Shown here piece by piece: positions 8,985-17,826 of a stretch of 64,000 bases of DNA. The DNA is taken from the NCBI RefSeq assembly GCF_004135205.1, contig NZ_CP035490.1, positions 3,675,501 to 3,739,500 of the forward strand, in the 5' to 3' direction. The notes under the pieces were generated by a model that was not told where the DNA came from, searched no databases, and saw nothing but the letters and a program-made list of their open reading frames with translations. The translations under genes were made by a program, and so were the position numbers. The stretch is from Hahella sp. KA22. GTDB taxonomy: Bacteria > Pseudomonadota > Gammaproteobacteria > Pseudomonadales > Oleiphilaceae. Each line of letters opens with the position of its first letter. Positions within the stretch are counted from its first letter, which is position 1.

Positions 8985-10835
8985 ATGACTGGCGCGCCTA
9001 AGTTACAACAGTTCTATATTCCGGAAGAGCAGTCGATCTATCTGCTCAGCCATAATGACGCCAAGAAGCTCAAGGACTGGGTCGCCTTGTGTCAGGCCCA
9101 GCTTGAGCAGCTTGGTTACCGGGATATTGAAATGGTGGGCAAGGGCGCCTACGGTTTTGTGTTCGCCGGCGTCACCGCCGGTGGCGAACAGTACGTCTTC
9201 AAATTCTCCCGCATCACCTTACCCCAGCACTTACAGGACCGCCTGGAAGAAGAGGCGTTTATGCTGGGTCTGGTGGAGCATCCCAGAGTCCCAAGCCTGA
9301 TTGCGTTCCAGCGCATTCGCCGCCAATCCATCTTGGTGATGGAGCGGGCGCCGGGGGTGGATCTTGAACAATACTCGCTCAAAGTGGGACGTCTGCCACC
9401 TAGACTTGTTGTTAAGATTGCCGCACAACTTGCTGATATATTAAGAAATCTTCGCTCAGATAAAGGGCCTGCCGGACGTCCTCTCGTACATGGCGACATC
9501 AAGCCTTCCAATCTGGTGTACGACCCCAGTACCGAACAGGTGGCGCTGATCGATTGGGGCTCCGCCGTGTTCGCGCAACTGGACGAAAACAATCAATACG
9601 TATCCGCCAATGTTATGGAGCTGATGTCCAGCGACCTGCAGCAAACCAATGCGCGTCTGGGCGATGTCTACTTCATTGGCGATGAGCAGCTCAACGGAGG
9701 CTTGTCGTCGCCCCGATTCGACGAGCAGGGCGTTGCAGGAACCCTGTACGCCCTTGCTTCCGGGCAGTCCTGCCGCTTTGGTCACCGCGCCTTGCCCGCC
9801 GTTTCTCTGGGGCTGCCGGCGGAGTTCGCGCGCATGCTGGACGCCATGATGGACGACGATCCTTCCGTACGCGCCAAGGCGGGCGACTATTTCCTGCGCC
9901 ATATGCCGCGCATGGCGCGACTGGTCATGCTGGATCTGCCGCCAGTACAGGAAACGCCGCTGGCCCCGGTCTGGGTACGGCCGCAGAAACGGGGCATCGA
10001 TACGGTGGTGTACAGCTCGCGCAAATCGTTCCTGCGGGAAGAAGGCGTCAAGGAAGAGCTGAAAGAAATCAACGATGTGCAATTGGATCGTTACTATAAG
10101 AACTTCATGCAGGGCATGGGGGAGATTGAAAAGGCGTTCATCGCCGCCGTCAGTCGTCTTGGGCGCTATCCCGTGGTGGGCGGGCTGGCGGTGCGTTGGG
10201 AGAAGGAAGGGGTGTACATCGACACCAGCCTCAATCTGCGCGACCCGGATTTAAAGCCAGCGTTCGTCACTGCGGTGAACAATATGGTGAATCTGGCGCG
10301 GGCGATTCATCGCCAGGGGGTGTTCAAAAGCTGTCTGTTTAATGCTCGCGATACCCTGCACGTAGATCGCGATGGGCCGGATAAGCCCTTTCTTCCTGAG
10401 TCGGGGTTAAGTCTGGGTTATGAGGTCAGCGCGACGCCGGATCTGGAGGATCAGAGCCGGGTGCATTCTTATTTTGAAGACGGCCCCGATCCAGAAGAGT
10501 TTCTGGTTCTTCCTATAGAAATCATGGAGATACTGGAGCTTCTTAATAATATACATCACACGGGGCTTATCATATTTGAGAGCTTGCCCACGCACTTGAA
10601 GATCCACAGTTATTACCGCCTGCTGGACCCGTCCAGGGAGCAGGAGTTCCGCTATTGTCTGGATGCTATCATCGCCGCCATTCCGCTGATCAAAGGGTTG
10701 GGTGTATCAGGTTTCATGAAGATGCCTTACAAAGACACCAAATTCTTTTCTCATATTGAGCGGCTGCCGGAAAAATATTATCCGAAGAATCCCCGCGATG
10801 AAGTGGTCGCGCAAGCCGCCAGTTCTGCCTCCTAA
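8985..10835 (+). CDS. Hanks-type serine/threonine protein kinase with a large C-terminal extension
   Basis: A 616-residue protein. Residues about 45-320 form an eukaryotic-like kinase domain: glycine loop GKGAYGFVF, a lysine in YVFKFSR, a glutamate in EEEAFML, catalytic loop HGDIKPSN at about 169-176, and DWG in place of DFG near residue 190. HGD in place of HRD makes it a non-RD kinase, so activation-loop phosphorylation may not be required. The C-terminal 290 residues have no recognised domain. There is no membrane segment, unlike many PknB-type kinases. It starts 17 bases after the E2 stop on the same strand and is probably co-transcribed. The E1 alpha subunit of this operon keeps the serine loop phosphorylated in mitochondria, so control of the complex by this kinase is a testable guess. 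Confidence 0.85.
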   Translation: MTGAPKLQQFYIPEEQSIYLLSHNDAKKLKDWVALCQAQLEQLGYRDIEMVGKGAYGFVFAGVTAGGEQYVFKFSRITLPQHLQDRLEEEAFMLGLVEHPRVPSLIAFQRIRRQSILVMERAPGVDLEQYSLKVGRLPPRLVVKIAAQLADILRNLRSDKGPAGRPLVHGDIKPSNLVYDPSTEQVALIDWGSAVFAQLDENNQYVSANVMELMSSDLQQTNARLGDVYFIGDEQLNGGLSSPRFDEQGVAGTLYALASGQSCRFGHRALPAVSLGLPAEFARMLDAMMDDDPSVRAKAGDYFLRHMPRMARLVMLDLPPVQETPLAPVWVRPQKRGIDTVVYSSRKSFLREEGVKEELKEINDVQLDRYYKNFMQGMGEIEKAFIAAVSRLGRYPVVGGLAVRWEKEGVYIDTSLNLRDPDLKPAFVTAVNNMVNLARAIHRQGVFKSCLFNARDTLHVDRDGPDKPFLPESGLSLGYEVSATPDLEDQSRVHSYFEDGPDPEEFLVLPIEIMEILELLNNIHHTGLIIFESLPTHLKIHSYYRLLDPSREQEFRYCLDAIIAAIPLIKGLGVSGFMKMPYKDTKFFSHIERLPEKYYPKNPRDEVVAQAASSAS

Positions 10836-10879
10836 CGCCAGCCCTAAAAAGAGGCGCGCCTTCGCCTGAAAATTAATGA

Positions 10880-10926
10880 GCACCAAAATGGCGCTATATC
10901 ATTCCACCAAAACACCAATTTAGTGC
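10880..10926 (+). promoter_or_regulatory. Two NtrC-like binding sites
   Basis: GCACCAAAATGGCGC at 10880-10894 differs at one arm position from the NtrC consensus GCACC-N5-GGTGC. ACACCAATTTAGTGC at 10912-10926 differs at two. Their centres are 32 bp apart, three helical turns, the spacing of the paired NtrC sites of enterobacterial glnA. Relative to the sigma-54-like promoter just downstream they fall near -139 and -107, again the glnA layout. Confidence 0.65.
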
Positions 10927-11000
10927 ATTTCTTTACGTTCTGTGGCGCCAGATAACTTGAAAATTGCGCTATTACGTGCTGTATTTAAAGCAGTAATCGG

Positions 11001-11015
11001 GGCGTAATTTTTGCA
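11001..11015 (+). promoter_or_regulatory. Sigma-54-type -24/-12 promoter
   Basis: GG at 11001-11002 and GC at 11013-11014 are separated by exactly 10 bases, with GGC at -24 and TTGCA at -12, fitting the sigma-54 consensus moderately well. Transcription would start near 11026, leaving a leader of about 200 bases before the PD40 protein gene. The leader has a short CGCCG/CGGCG hairpin but no evident terminator. Confidence 0.6.
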
Positions 11016-11227
11016 TAACTGGTGGCCTTACTGGCTCCCTCCCTGGACGCCCGCCGATATGGGGCGGCGCATTACGTGAACTGGTTTTCGTTTCTTTTGT
11101 GACGGAGGTTGGTTTATTTGCCCTCAAGGCCCGGCAGAATGGGGAAAGCTGTGGGAAAAACTAGAACAAATATCAGGGATGTTCACTGTAGGGAGTAGAA
11201 AAACGAAAGACCATACAGAGAATGCAT

Positions 11228-12154
11228 ATGCGATATAAAGTTTTGACCGCCTGTTTATTGACGCTGGCCTCCGCTGCTGGGTTTTCCCAAGCGGCTGATT
11301 TCGGAAATCCTGTGCAGGTGACGATTTCCGGTCTCCCCAACGGGCCTGATGGTTCGCCCATGAACCAGGAAGAGCCCTACATTTCCCGCAATGGTAAAAC
11401 GCTTTTCTTCAACGGCGGCGCTGAGAACAACCACCGTCTGCTGCATTACGCCGAACGTGGCGCTAACGGCGGCTGGACCTACCGCGGCCAGATCAGTCTG
11501 GGCGGCGAAGATGAGAAATATGTTCAGGGCGCGCCCGCTATCGACGTGGACAACAATCTGGTGTTCTCCGACACGGGCGTGGACTCCATGGTGCGCAGCG
11601 GTCGCTTCTCCGGCGGTAAGCTTTCTTCCGTGCGCGCTATCGACGGTTTGCCGCCTCGCAAGGCGAATGCGTTCGCCCGCAAATTCCAGGGCAACATGGG
11701 GCCGGAAGTCAGCCCGGACAGCCGCGTGCTGTATTTCACTGAGGCGGCCTGGGGCGCCGGCGGCTTCATGAGCGGCCAACTGCTGCGGGCGAATATCCAC
11801 TTCGCCACCCATCGTGGCGGCGCCACTTACTATTACGATCAGAGCGAGGTGGAGCGGGTGATGGAGAACGTTAACTCCCGCGATATCGAGTACAGTCCTG
11901 CGATTTCGTCGGATGGACTGGAACTGTTCTTTACCCGTATCCTGTTGGCGGACCGCGCCAACAACCGTGATCGCGCCTTGATCATGCGGGCGGTGCGCGG
12001 CTCCACCAGTCAGCCGTTTGACTCTCCGGTGGAAGTCATGGGAGTTGGGGAAGATGTGATGGCGGAAGCGCCATCCATTTCCGGCGACGGTTCTGAACTG
12101 TATTATCAGAAGACGGAAGGCGGCAAAACGCGCATTTATATGGTCACCCGATAG
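11228..12154 (+). CDS. Secreted or periplasmic PD40 (WD40-like/TolB-type) repeat protein
   Basis: A 308-residue protein with an N-terminal signal peptide (MRYKVLTACLLTL, cleavage probably after SQA-AD). The rest carries several PD40-type repeats recognisable by their core S-x-D/N-G-x-x-L-x-F: YISRNGKTLFFNG, VSPDSRVLYFTE, ISSDGLELFFTR and ISGDGSELYYQK. These fold as beta-propeller blades, as in TolB. An in-frame ATG six bases upstream (11222) is also possible; 11228 gives a more typical signal peptide and better spacing from AGAGA. The function is unknown. The apparent NtrC/sigma-54 promoter upstream suggests expression under nitrogen limitation. Confidence 0.7.
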   Translation: MRYKVLTACLLTLASAAGFSQAADFGNPVQVTISGLPNGPDGSPMNQEEPYISRNGKTLFFNGGAENNHRLLHYAERGANGGWTYRGQISLGGEDEKYVQGAPAIDVDNNLVFSDTGVDSMVRSGRFSGGKLSSVRAIDGLPPRKANAFARKFQGNMGPEVSPDSRVLYFTEAAWGAGGFMSGQLLRANIHFATHRGGATYYYDQSEVERVMENVNSRDIEYSPAISSDGLELFFTRILLADRANNRDRALIMRAVRGSTSQPFDSPVEVMGVGEDVMAEAPSISGDGSELYYQKTEGGKTRIYMVTR

Positions 12155-12201
12155 CGTCGCTTTCCGCCTTTATCAGCGGTGCTAGTGAACAAGAGGAAAT
12201 A

Positions 12202-12639
12202 ATGCGAATCAGCGTGTTGGCGAAAGCGACAAACTGCGATGCGGAAACCGTCCGTTACTACGAAAAAATAGGCCTGCTGCCGGCGCCGCCGCGCAGCGCC
12301 TCTGGTTATCGCGAGTACGGCCGCAGTCATTTGGAGCGCTTAAATTTCATTCGCCATTGCCGCTCTTTGGATATGTCCCTCAACGAAATCAAATCTCTGC
12401 TGTATTTTCGCGACAATCCATCTCTGGACTGCGGCGAAGTCAACGATTTGGTGGATACCCACCTGTTAGCTCTGGAACAGAAAATCTCCGACCTGGAGAA
12501 GCTGAGGGAACAGTTGCAGTCCCTGCGTGACCAGTGTCGCATCCACAATCGCGCCGCCGAGTGCGGCATTCTGACCGGTTTGAGCCATGATCCGGCGGAG
12601 GGCGAGTGTCCCTGCCATGGCGACGCACCAAACTCTTAA
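12202..12639 (+). CDS. cadR: MerR-family metal-responsive regulator, CadR/PbrR type
   Basis: A 145-residue MerR protein: N-terminal winged helix-turn-helix (MRISVLAKATNCDAETVRYY then EYGRSHLERLNFI), a dimerisation helix, and a C-terminal tail containing Cys residues (LDCGEV near residue 75, QCRIH, AECGI and ECPCHG) typical of Cd(II)/Pb(II)-responding CadR proteins. Such regulators bend the over-long spacer of their target promoter when metal binds. It is followed 101 bases later by a CDF-type exporter on the same strand, with a matching 19-bp-spacer promoter in between. The exact metal (Cd, Pb or Zn) cannot be read from sequence alone. Confidence 0.88.
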   Translation: MRISVLAKATNCDAETVRYYEKIGLLPAPPRSASGYREYGRSHLERLNFIRHCRSLDMSLNEIKSLLYFRDNPSLDCGEVNDLVDTHLLALEQKISDLEKLREQLQSLRDQCRIHNRAAECGILTGLSHDPAEGECPCHGDAPNS

Positions 12640-12679
12640 ACGCGCTGGCGTGCTTATTTTATTTTCTTGCAATGGGGGC

Positions 12680-12710
12680 TTGACCCTGTAGCCGCTCCAG
12701 ACTTTAACCT
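12680..12710 (+). promoter_or_regulatory. CadR-type promoter/operator with 19-bp spacer
   Basis: TTGACC at 12680-12685 and TAACCT at 12705-12710 are separated by 19 bp, the elongated spacing of MerR-activated promoters. Between them ACCCTGTAG and CTCCAGACT form an imperfect dyad matching the CadR box. It lies directly upstream of the CDF gene. Confidence 0.7.
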
Positions 12711-12740
12711 GAGCGTATTCGAATGCAAGGAGAACGACGA

Positions 12741-13379
12741 ATGGGTGTGCATTGCTGCCATAACGAGCACGAAGAAAAGCCGAAAGTTGATGGGCGTTAT
12801 CGTAAAATTCTGTTTTGGGCTCTGTTGATCAACGGAGTCATGTTTGCGGTGGAACTGCTGTCCGGCCTGCAGGCTGGATCGGTGTCGCTGCTGGCGGACT
12901 CGCTGGACTTTCTTGGAGATGCGGCCAATTACGGCATCAGTCTGTGGGTGTTGGGCATGGGATTGGCGGTAAGAGCCAAAGCCTCGCTGTTGAAGGCGTT
13001 TTCCATGGGCGCTTTCGGCGTGTGGGTTTTGGCCACCACGGCCTGGAACGCCATGGCGGGAACTATTCCAGAAGCCGCCACCATGGGCGTCATCGGCGCG
13101 TTGGCCCTGGTCGCCAACCTGGGCGTCGCTGCCATGTTATACGCCTATCGTGAGGGCGACAGCAATATGCGCAGCGTTTGGCTATGCACCCGTAACGACG
13201 CGTTGAGCAATATCGCTGTTATGTTGGCGGCCCTGGGCGTGTTCGGGTCTGGAACCGCCTGGCCGGATTTGATTGTCGCTGGCATTATGGCCTGTCTGGC
13301 GTTAAGCGCTGCGTTTCAAGTATTGCGCCACGCCAGAAAAGAGCTGCGTCACGATCACGACGCGGCGGCGGAGGCCTGA
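12741..13379 (+). CDS. Cation diffusion facilitator-type metal exporter, short form
   Basis: A 212-residue membrane protein with an N-terminal His/Cys patch (CCHNEHEE) and five to six membrane segments. ADSLDFLGDAANY near residue 55 and TRNDALSNIAVML near residue 150 are the CDF metal-site segments with Asp and Asn in the expected places. CDF proteins export Zn2+, Cd2+ or Co2+ by proton antiport. Most are about 300 residues with a cytoplasmic C-terminal domain; this one stops just after the last membrane helix with a short His-rich tail (HARKELRHDHD). ATG 12741 is chosen because AAGGAGAA lies 5-13 bases upstream. Regulation by the adjacent CadR is strongly suggested by the operator. Confidence 0.82.
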   Translation: MGVHCCHNEHEEKPKVDGRYRKILFWALLINGVMFAVELLSGLQAGSVSLLADSLDFLGDAANYGISLWVLGMGLAVRAKASLLKAFSMGAFGVWVLATTAWNAMAGTIPEAATMGVIGALALVANLGVAAMLYAYREGDSNMRSVWLCTRNDALSNIAVMLAALGVFGSGTAWPDLIVAGIMACLALSAAFQVLRHARKELRHDHDAAAEA

Positions 13380-13461
13380 AGGCGTCTGGGCGTATGCAGC
13401 GGCGGACGGTTATAATTCTCTTTTATCACCGGCCGCCGACTTTGTCTCAGGAGACTCGCTT

Positions 13462-14067
13462 ATGACCAGTAAATTCTTCGCCTACCTTGAACGCCTGCGC
13501 TGGATCAAACGTTGGGGGCTGAAAAGGAATGTGGTCGAGGAAAACGTCATGGAGCACAGCTGGCAGGTGGCCACCATCGCCCACGTGCTGGGGCTGATCA
13601 GTAATCGCAAGTTCAACGGCGATGTCGACCCCAACGCCCTGGCGGTCGCTGCGCTGTATCACGATGTTTCGGAAATCATCACCGGGGACATGCCGAGTCC
13701 CATCAAGTATCACTCTGATGCAATTAAGCACGCGTATCACGCCATCGAACGGGAGGCGGAGAAAGAAGTGCTGTCCACGTTGCCGGATGAGCTGCACAAA
13801 CCCTTTGAGCCCCTGTTGCTGCATGACAAGTTTGACGCCGCCAGCGTGAAATTCGTCAAGGCTGCGGACCTGATCAGCGCCTATCTCAAATGTCAGATGG
13901 AAGTGGCCGCTGGAAATAAAGAGTTCGACGACGCCAAGGCGGATGTGGAAGCGCGTATTCGTGCGCTGCGGATGCCTGAAGTGGATTATTTTATGGCGAC
14001 CTTCGTGGATAGTTATCTGCTGACGTTGGATGAATTGTTGAAACATCACGACCCGACGCGAAACTGA
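13462..14067 (+). CDS. yfbR: 5'-deoxynucleotidase YfbR (HD domain)
   Basis: A 201-residue HD-domain phosphohydrolase. The metal ligands are visible as His32 (VMEHSW) and the HD pair in YHDVSEIITGD near residue 68, and the distal Asp lies in VKAADLISAY. YfbR removes the 5'-phosphate from deoxynucleoside monophosphates and feeds the nucleotide salvage pool in the cytoplasm. The length equals that of the E. coli protein. A TATAAT box lies at 13411-13416 and AGGAGACTCGCTT precedes the ATG, so it probably has its own promoter. Confidence 0.9.
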   Translation: MTSKFFAYLERLRWIKRWGLKRNVVEENVMEHSWQVATIAHVLGLISNRKFNGDVDPNALAVAALYHDVSEIITGDMPSPIKYHSDAIKHAYHAIEREAEKEVLSTLPDELHKPFEPLLLHDKFDAASVKFVKAADLISAYLKCQMEVAAGNKEFDDAKADVEARIRALRMPEVDYFMATFVDSYLLTLDELLKHHDPTRN

Positions 14068-14089
14068 TCCCGTCAATGTTCGCTATTTG

Positions 14090-14111
14090 AAAAAGCGCCC
14101 GGTGGGGCGCT
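14090..14111 (-). terminator. Rho-independent terminator for the minus-strand EamA gene
   Basis: Read on the minus strand, AGCGCCCC and GGGCGCT form a hairpin with a short loop followed by a run of T, 48 bases after the EamA stop codon. The hairpin may also serve the convergent yfbR gene. Confidence 0.7.
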
Positions 14112-14158
14112 ATCTGGTCGCGAGTGAATTTACCCGGCGCGCCTTGGTGATGGTACGA

Positions 14159-15058
14159 TCACCTTTCCGCCGCCGCAATCGGCTTCAGCGCCTCAGGCTG
14201 CGTTTGACGTGTTCGGGAGATCAGCGTCAGTCCCAGCAGAATGGCGCCCATTCCAAGCAAACTCAGTAAAGACATTTGGTTGCCCAGGAACAGGTAATCC
14301 ATGGTGGCTGTGACGCCGGGGACCAGATAAAAAAGACTGGTGACATTCACCAGATTGCCAGCCTGAATAAGACTGTACAGCAGCAATGTGGCGATCACCG
14401 AGATCACCACGCCAAGCCACAACAGCGACAGCAAGAAGCGCGGACTGAATTCCACCGTGATGGGCTCCCAGGGCGAGAACGCCAGACAGAGGACCAGGGT
14501 CATCGCGTATTGCAGAGGAAGCACCGACGCGGGCGCCTGCTTGACGCCTTTTTGCAATATCGCTCCCGTGGTGATTGAGCCCAGCGCGGCCAGGGCGAAC
14601 ACAACGCCTGTCGTGGAGATTTGCGCCAGGCCGATACTGTGATACACCACCAGAACCAACCCCGATAACGCCAGAAGAAGTCCCGAGAGACGTCGCAGCG
14701 AAAAGGCGGACTCTGTGGCCAGCAAGGTCAGAATGGGCTGCACGCCCAGTACTGTGGCGAGTACACCAGGCGTTACGCCATGCTCCAGCGCTTTGAAGTA
14801 GCAGATTGAATAGCCGCCGATCATGAGTAAACCGGTCGCCGCCACGCGAAATCGCGTACCGGGCGTCGGCAGCCACTGGCCTCGACTTAAGCTAATACCC
14901 AGCACCACAACAAAAGCGATGGCGAAGCGGAGGAGAAGAAAGGCGAAAGCGGAGGCGGACTCCAACCCCATTTTGGAGAAGATAGCGCCGCTGCTCCACA
15001 GTATTACGAAGAGCGCGGTTGCGCAGTAAGACACTAACGTTGTTCGATTGATAGACAT
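14159..15058 (-). CDS. EamA/DMT-family transporter
   Basis: A 299-residue protein with about ten hydrophobic segments in two homologous halves. Typical EamA signatures are LWSSGAIFSKMGLESASAFAFLLLRF near the N-terminus and VTSLFYLVPGVTATMDYLFLGN near residue 250. It transports an unknown small metabolite across the inner membrane. It is distinct from the EamA protein at about 4.1 kb and stands alone, with a terminator behind it and a roughly 430-base untranslated stretch in front. Membership is clear; substrate cannot be given. Confidence 0.85.
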   Translation of the reverse strand: MSINRTTLVSYCATALFVILWSSGAIFSKMGLESASAFAFLLLRFAIAFVVVLGISLSRGQWLPTPGTRFRVAATGLLMIGGYSICYFKALEHGVTPGVLATVLGVQPILTLLATESAFSLRRLSGLLLALSGLVLVVYHSIGLAQISTTGVVFALAALGSITTGAILQKGVKQAPASVLPLQYAMTLVLCLAFSPWEPITVEFSPRFLLSLLWLGVVISVIATLLLYSLIQAGNLVNVTSLFYLVPGVTATMDYLFLGNQMSLLSLLGMGAILLGLTLISRTRQTQPEALKPIAAAER

Positions 15059-15445
15059 AATGGATTGCCCGTCGCAGGGAATAAGACATGCCGACCTCGT
15101 CAGCGCTGCGCTGACTTCAAATGGAAGGCGCGAAATTTATTTCAATGAAGGGCGGGCGGCGGTGGCGCGCCAGCCTGAAGGCGACGGGGCGGGGGAGTGA
15201 AGCAAAACATGAAAATATCCCGGACGCTAATGCGGCCGACATCCTGACTGGATGTGCGGGCGGCTTTGGCGATGTCCTGAGATGAGGTCATGCTTACAAC
15301 TCGTTGATGGTGATTGAGCGTCGATCTTAAGGTCCAGGAAAGCGGGAATCAAGCATTGAATATCAATCAGATATCAGACGGACAAATAACAGTTTATCTC
15401 GGTTCTATGTCAGGAAACTCATAGAAACTCGTCGAGCGCTACACA
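15059..15445. other. Intergenic stretch without a gene
   Basis: No supported coding region was seen. It presumably carries the promoter of the minus-strand EamA gene; no clear -35/-10 pair or operator was recognised. Confidence 0.5.
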
Positions 15446-15471
15446 TAAAAAAAGCGCCCCGCAGGGCGCTT
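15446..15471 (-). terminator. Rho-independent terminator of the metalloprotease gene
   Basis: On the minus strand, AAGCGCCC (15459-15452 partner) and GGGCGCTT form an 8-bp stem with a 4-base loop, followed by seven T. It lies about 20 bases after the protease stop codon. Confidence 0.88.
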
Positions 15472-15492
15472 AGCGAATAGTCGTAAGGGTGA

Positions 15493-17826
15493 CTATCGGG
15501 AAGAAGTGTTTCTCACCAGAACTTTACCTACTTTGCCGTCGGCGCTTTGTGACAGCACCAGAACGTTAAGGCCGAATTCCGGAATGTTGCGGCCCGCATC
15601 TGGAATCTCGTCGCTCATGTAGTTGAGACGATCGATGAAACGCGGATAAGGGCGACGGTTTTGGTCTTTCAGCGTGGAGCCTACGGAGTCCACATCCGTC
15701 AGATCCAGTTTCAGGCGCTCGGAGGCGATCACGTTAAACGCCGCGTCATGCAACTGGAACTTGGTGGATGCGACGCTGCCGTCTTCCCACTTAACCACTC
15801 GCTGGTCAGCGTCGACGACGCCCAGGAAGCCTTCGCCAGGATGTACGCCTACGTGGTTGTTATCCCAGGAATCATCCACAAACCAGACTACCAGGCCTTG
15901 GTTGAAGGACATCAGCTGACCGGACACATTGAGGCGCTCCAGACCAATGTCAACGCCGTTGTGCGTACGCCATTCCATCAGGTAGTAGCGATCAGACACG
16001 GTGAAGCCTTCGTCGGCCGCAAAGCCGTCCAGTGTGAACACTGGCGAGGAGTCGGCGTTGTCGCTTGCGACTACCGCGCCGTCTACGGACAGAGCGATAT
16101 CATCCACATACAGGCCTGGGTTGAGCGTGCCGGAGTCAGTGAAGTATTCGACGCTGACTTTCACGGTCTGACCTGCGTAAGCAGACAGATCGAATTCAGC
16201 GTTCACCCAACCGTCGGACGCGCCAGTGATGCCGTTGCCCAGGTTGTTGCCATTGGGGTTGGTGTCAGTGGTGATTGTCGCTGGAAGGCTGACTTTGCCG
16301 GACGCGCTCTCCACCATCACGTAGCCGTAATCCCAGTCCGCTTCGATGTCGTACCAGGTTTTGAACGCCAGTTTGGCGGAGGTGGCTGACGTCAGGTCCA
16401 GATCGTAAGACATGCTGGTGTGCAGGTCGTTGGCCTTACCGCCGAAATACGCGTATTTACCGCTGGCTGGCGTGGTGATGACGCGTTTTTTCTTCGGCAG
16501 GTCGATGCGGATAACATCGTTGTTGGTTCCTTTGCTTACCGCTTCATCCAACAACAAGACTTCGCCTCTGCGATCCAGTTCATCGATGGACAGGGTGGCG
16601 CCGTGCTGCCAGTTACCGCCCCAGATGCCTTGCAGTTTCTCTTTGGCGTAGGCGCTGAAACCGGTCGGCTCGGTGCCCGGAATCTTGCCGGCCCAAGAGC
16701 CGCTGGACATGATCGACCAGTAAGAAACCGGTTCGCCTTTGCCTGTGTATTGAGTGTCGTACTCGTCCGGCAGACCCAGGTCGTGACCGTATTCGTGCGC
16801 GCACACGCCTGCCGCCGCGGAGATTGGCTGTATGGTGTAGTCATACGCCGCCATCATGCCGCCCCAGTTGCCGGAGTCGGAAGTGGTGCCTTCGATCGGG
16901 AAGATCTGGCCCAGGTTCCAACGGTGCGCCCAGATCGCGTCTTCGCCCAGCTGACCACCGCCGGCTTCTTCACCGACTGCAGAGTGGAACACCATCACGT
17001 GGTCGACCAAACCGTCCGGCTCCCAGTAGTCGCCGTCGCCGTCCAGGTCGTAACGGTCTTCGATGTCATAGTCGCTCAGATCCACATTGGGGTCCGCCGC
17101 CGCGGCCAAAAGGGCTTCGCGAATCAGAGCGCGGGCGTCGCCGTCCACGTTGTTGCCGTAAAACGCTGCAGGTTTCTGCGCCATGTACCAGCCCGCCACA
17201 TTGCCTTCTACAGAGTAGCTGGCTCCGGACTGCGCTATATAGTATTGCTGCATGGAGATCAGGTTTTCACCGTTAGGACCGGCGTAACCCGAGTCGGAGA
17301 ACAGCAGATCCTGGAAATGCTCCCGGTTGTAGTCCTCGTAGTACATGTCGGTTTCGCCAGGCTGGATGGAGTTGTGCGGGAAGTCCGGGAATTCCATCAG
17401 AATGGCGAGCACCTTGGCTTTACGGGCGCCTTCGGTCCACTCTTCCAGTTGCAGGTTATCGGGGAACAGTTTGCGGTTATCCAGCTCACGCCATCTTTGG
17501 TCCCGCAGAGTGGTGCCGTTAACGCGACGAGGTTCTTCAGCCAGCGCCGCCGCTGTTGCGGAGGTTGTGGCCTGCATCCGGGCGCGTTGCAGTTCGTGGG
17601 CTTTGCGGTCTTTCAACCAGTCCTGCAATTTGGCGGTGGCTTCTTCCAGCGTAGCGCCTTCAGAGATTTTGCCGCCGGCCTTCAACATTTGAATCAGGCG
17701 GCCCTCATTGGCGATGCTGGGATCGAAGGCGCCGGCGCCATGCTGATGCGACTGGCTGGCCGCAAATGGCGAGGCGGAAGCGAGCAGCCCGGATATAGCG
17801 AGCGACAGTATGCTTTTTTTATGCAT
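15493..17826 (-). CDS. Secreted M6-family metalloprotease (immune inhibitor A/PrtV type)
   Basis: A 777-residue secreted zinc protease. Residues 1-24 are a signal peptide (MHKKSILSLAISGLLASA). Residues about 35-100 form a propeptide-like helical segment. The catalytic zinc motif is HEYGHDLGLPDE at 344-355, with downstream SIMSSGSW as the Met-turn region. An acidic calcium-type loop (DLDGDGDYWEPDG) lies near residue 260. The C-terminal half contains an MAM/jelly-roll-like region characteristic of InhA proteins and a segment ending WFVDDSWDNNHVGVHPGEG. Such enzymes degrade host or environmental proteins outside the cell. The gene has its own terminator, and a small protein resembling its propeptide is encoded 467 bases upstream. 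Confidence 0.9.
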   Translation of the reverse strand: MHKKSILSLAISGLLASASPFAASQSHQHGAGAFDPSIANEGRLIQMLKAGGKISEGATLEEATAKLQDWLKDRKAHELQRARMQATTSATAAALAEEPRRVNGTTLRDQRWRELDNRKLFPDNLQLEEWTEGARKAKVLAILMEFPDFPHNSIQPGETDMYYEDYNREHFQDLLFSDSGYAGPNGENLISMQQYYIAQSGASYSVEGNVAGWYMAQKPAAFYGNNVDGDARALIREALLAAAADPNVDLSDYDIEDRYDLDGDGDYWEPDGLVDHVMVFHSAVGEEAGGGQLGEDAIWAHRWNLGQIFPIEGTTSDSGNWGGMMAAYDYTIQPISAAAGVCAHEYGHDLGLPDEYDTQYTGKGEPVSYWSIMSSGSWAGKIPGTEPTGFSAYAKEKLQGIWGGNWQHGATLSIDELDRRGEVLLLDEAVSKGTNNDVIRIDLPKKKRVITTPASGKYAYFGGKANDLHTSMSYDLDLTSATSAKLAFKTWYDIEADWDYGYVMVESASGKVSLPATITTDTNPNGNNLGNGITGASDGWVNAEFDLSAYAGQTVKVSVEYFTDSGTLNPGLYVDDIALSVDGAVVASDNADSSPVFTLDGFAADEGFTVSDRYYLMEWRTHNGVDIGLERLNVSGQLMSFNQGLVVWFVDDSWDNNHVGVHPGEGFLGVVDADQRVVKWEDGSVASTKFQLHDAAFNVIASERLKLDLTDVDSVGSTLKDQNRRPYPRFIDRLNYMSDEIPDAGRNIPEFGLNVLVLSQSADGKVGKVLVRNTSSR

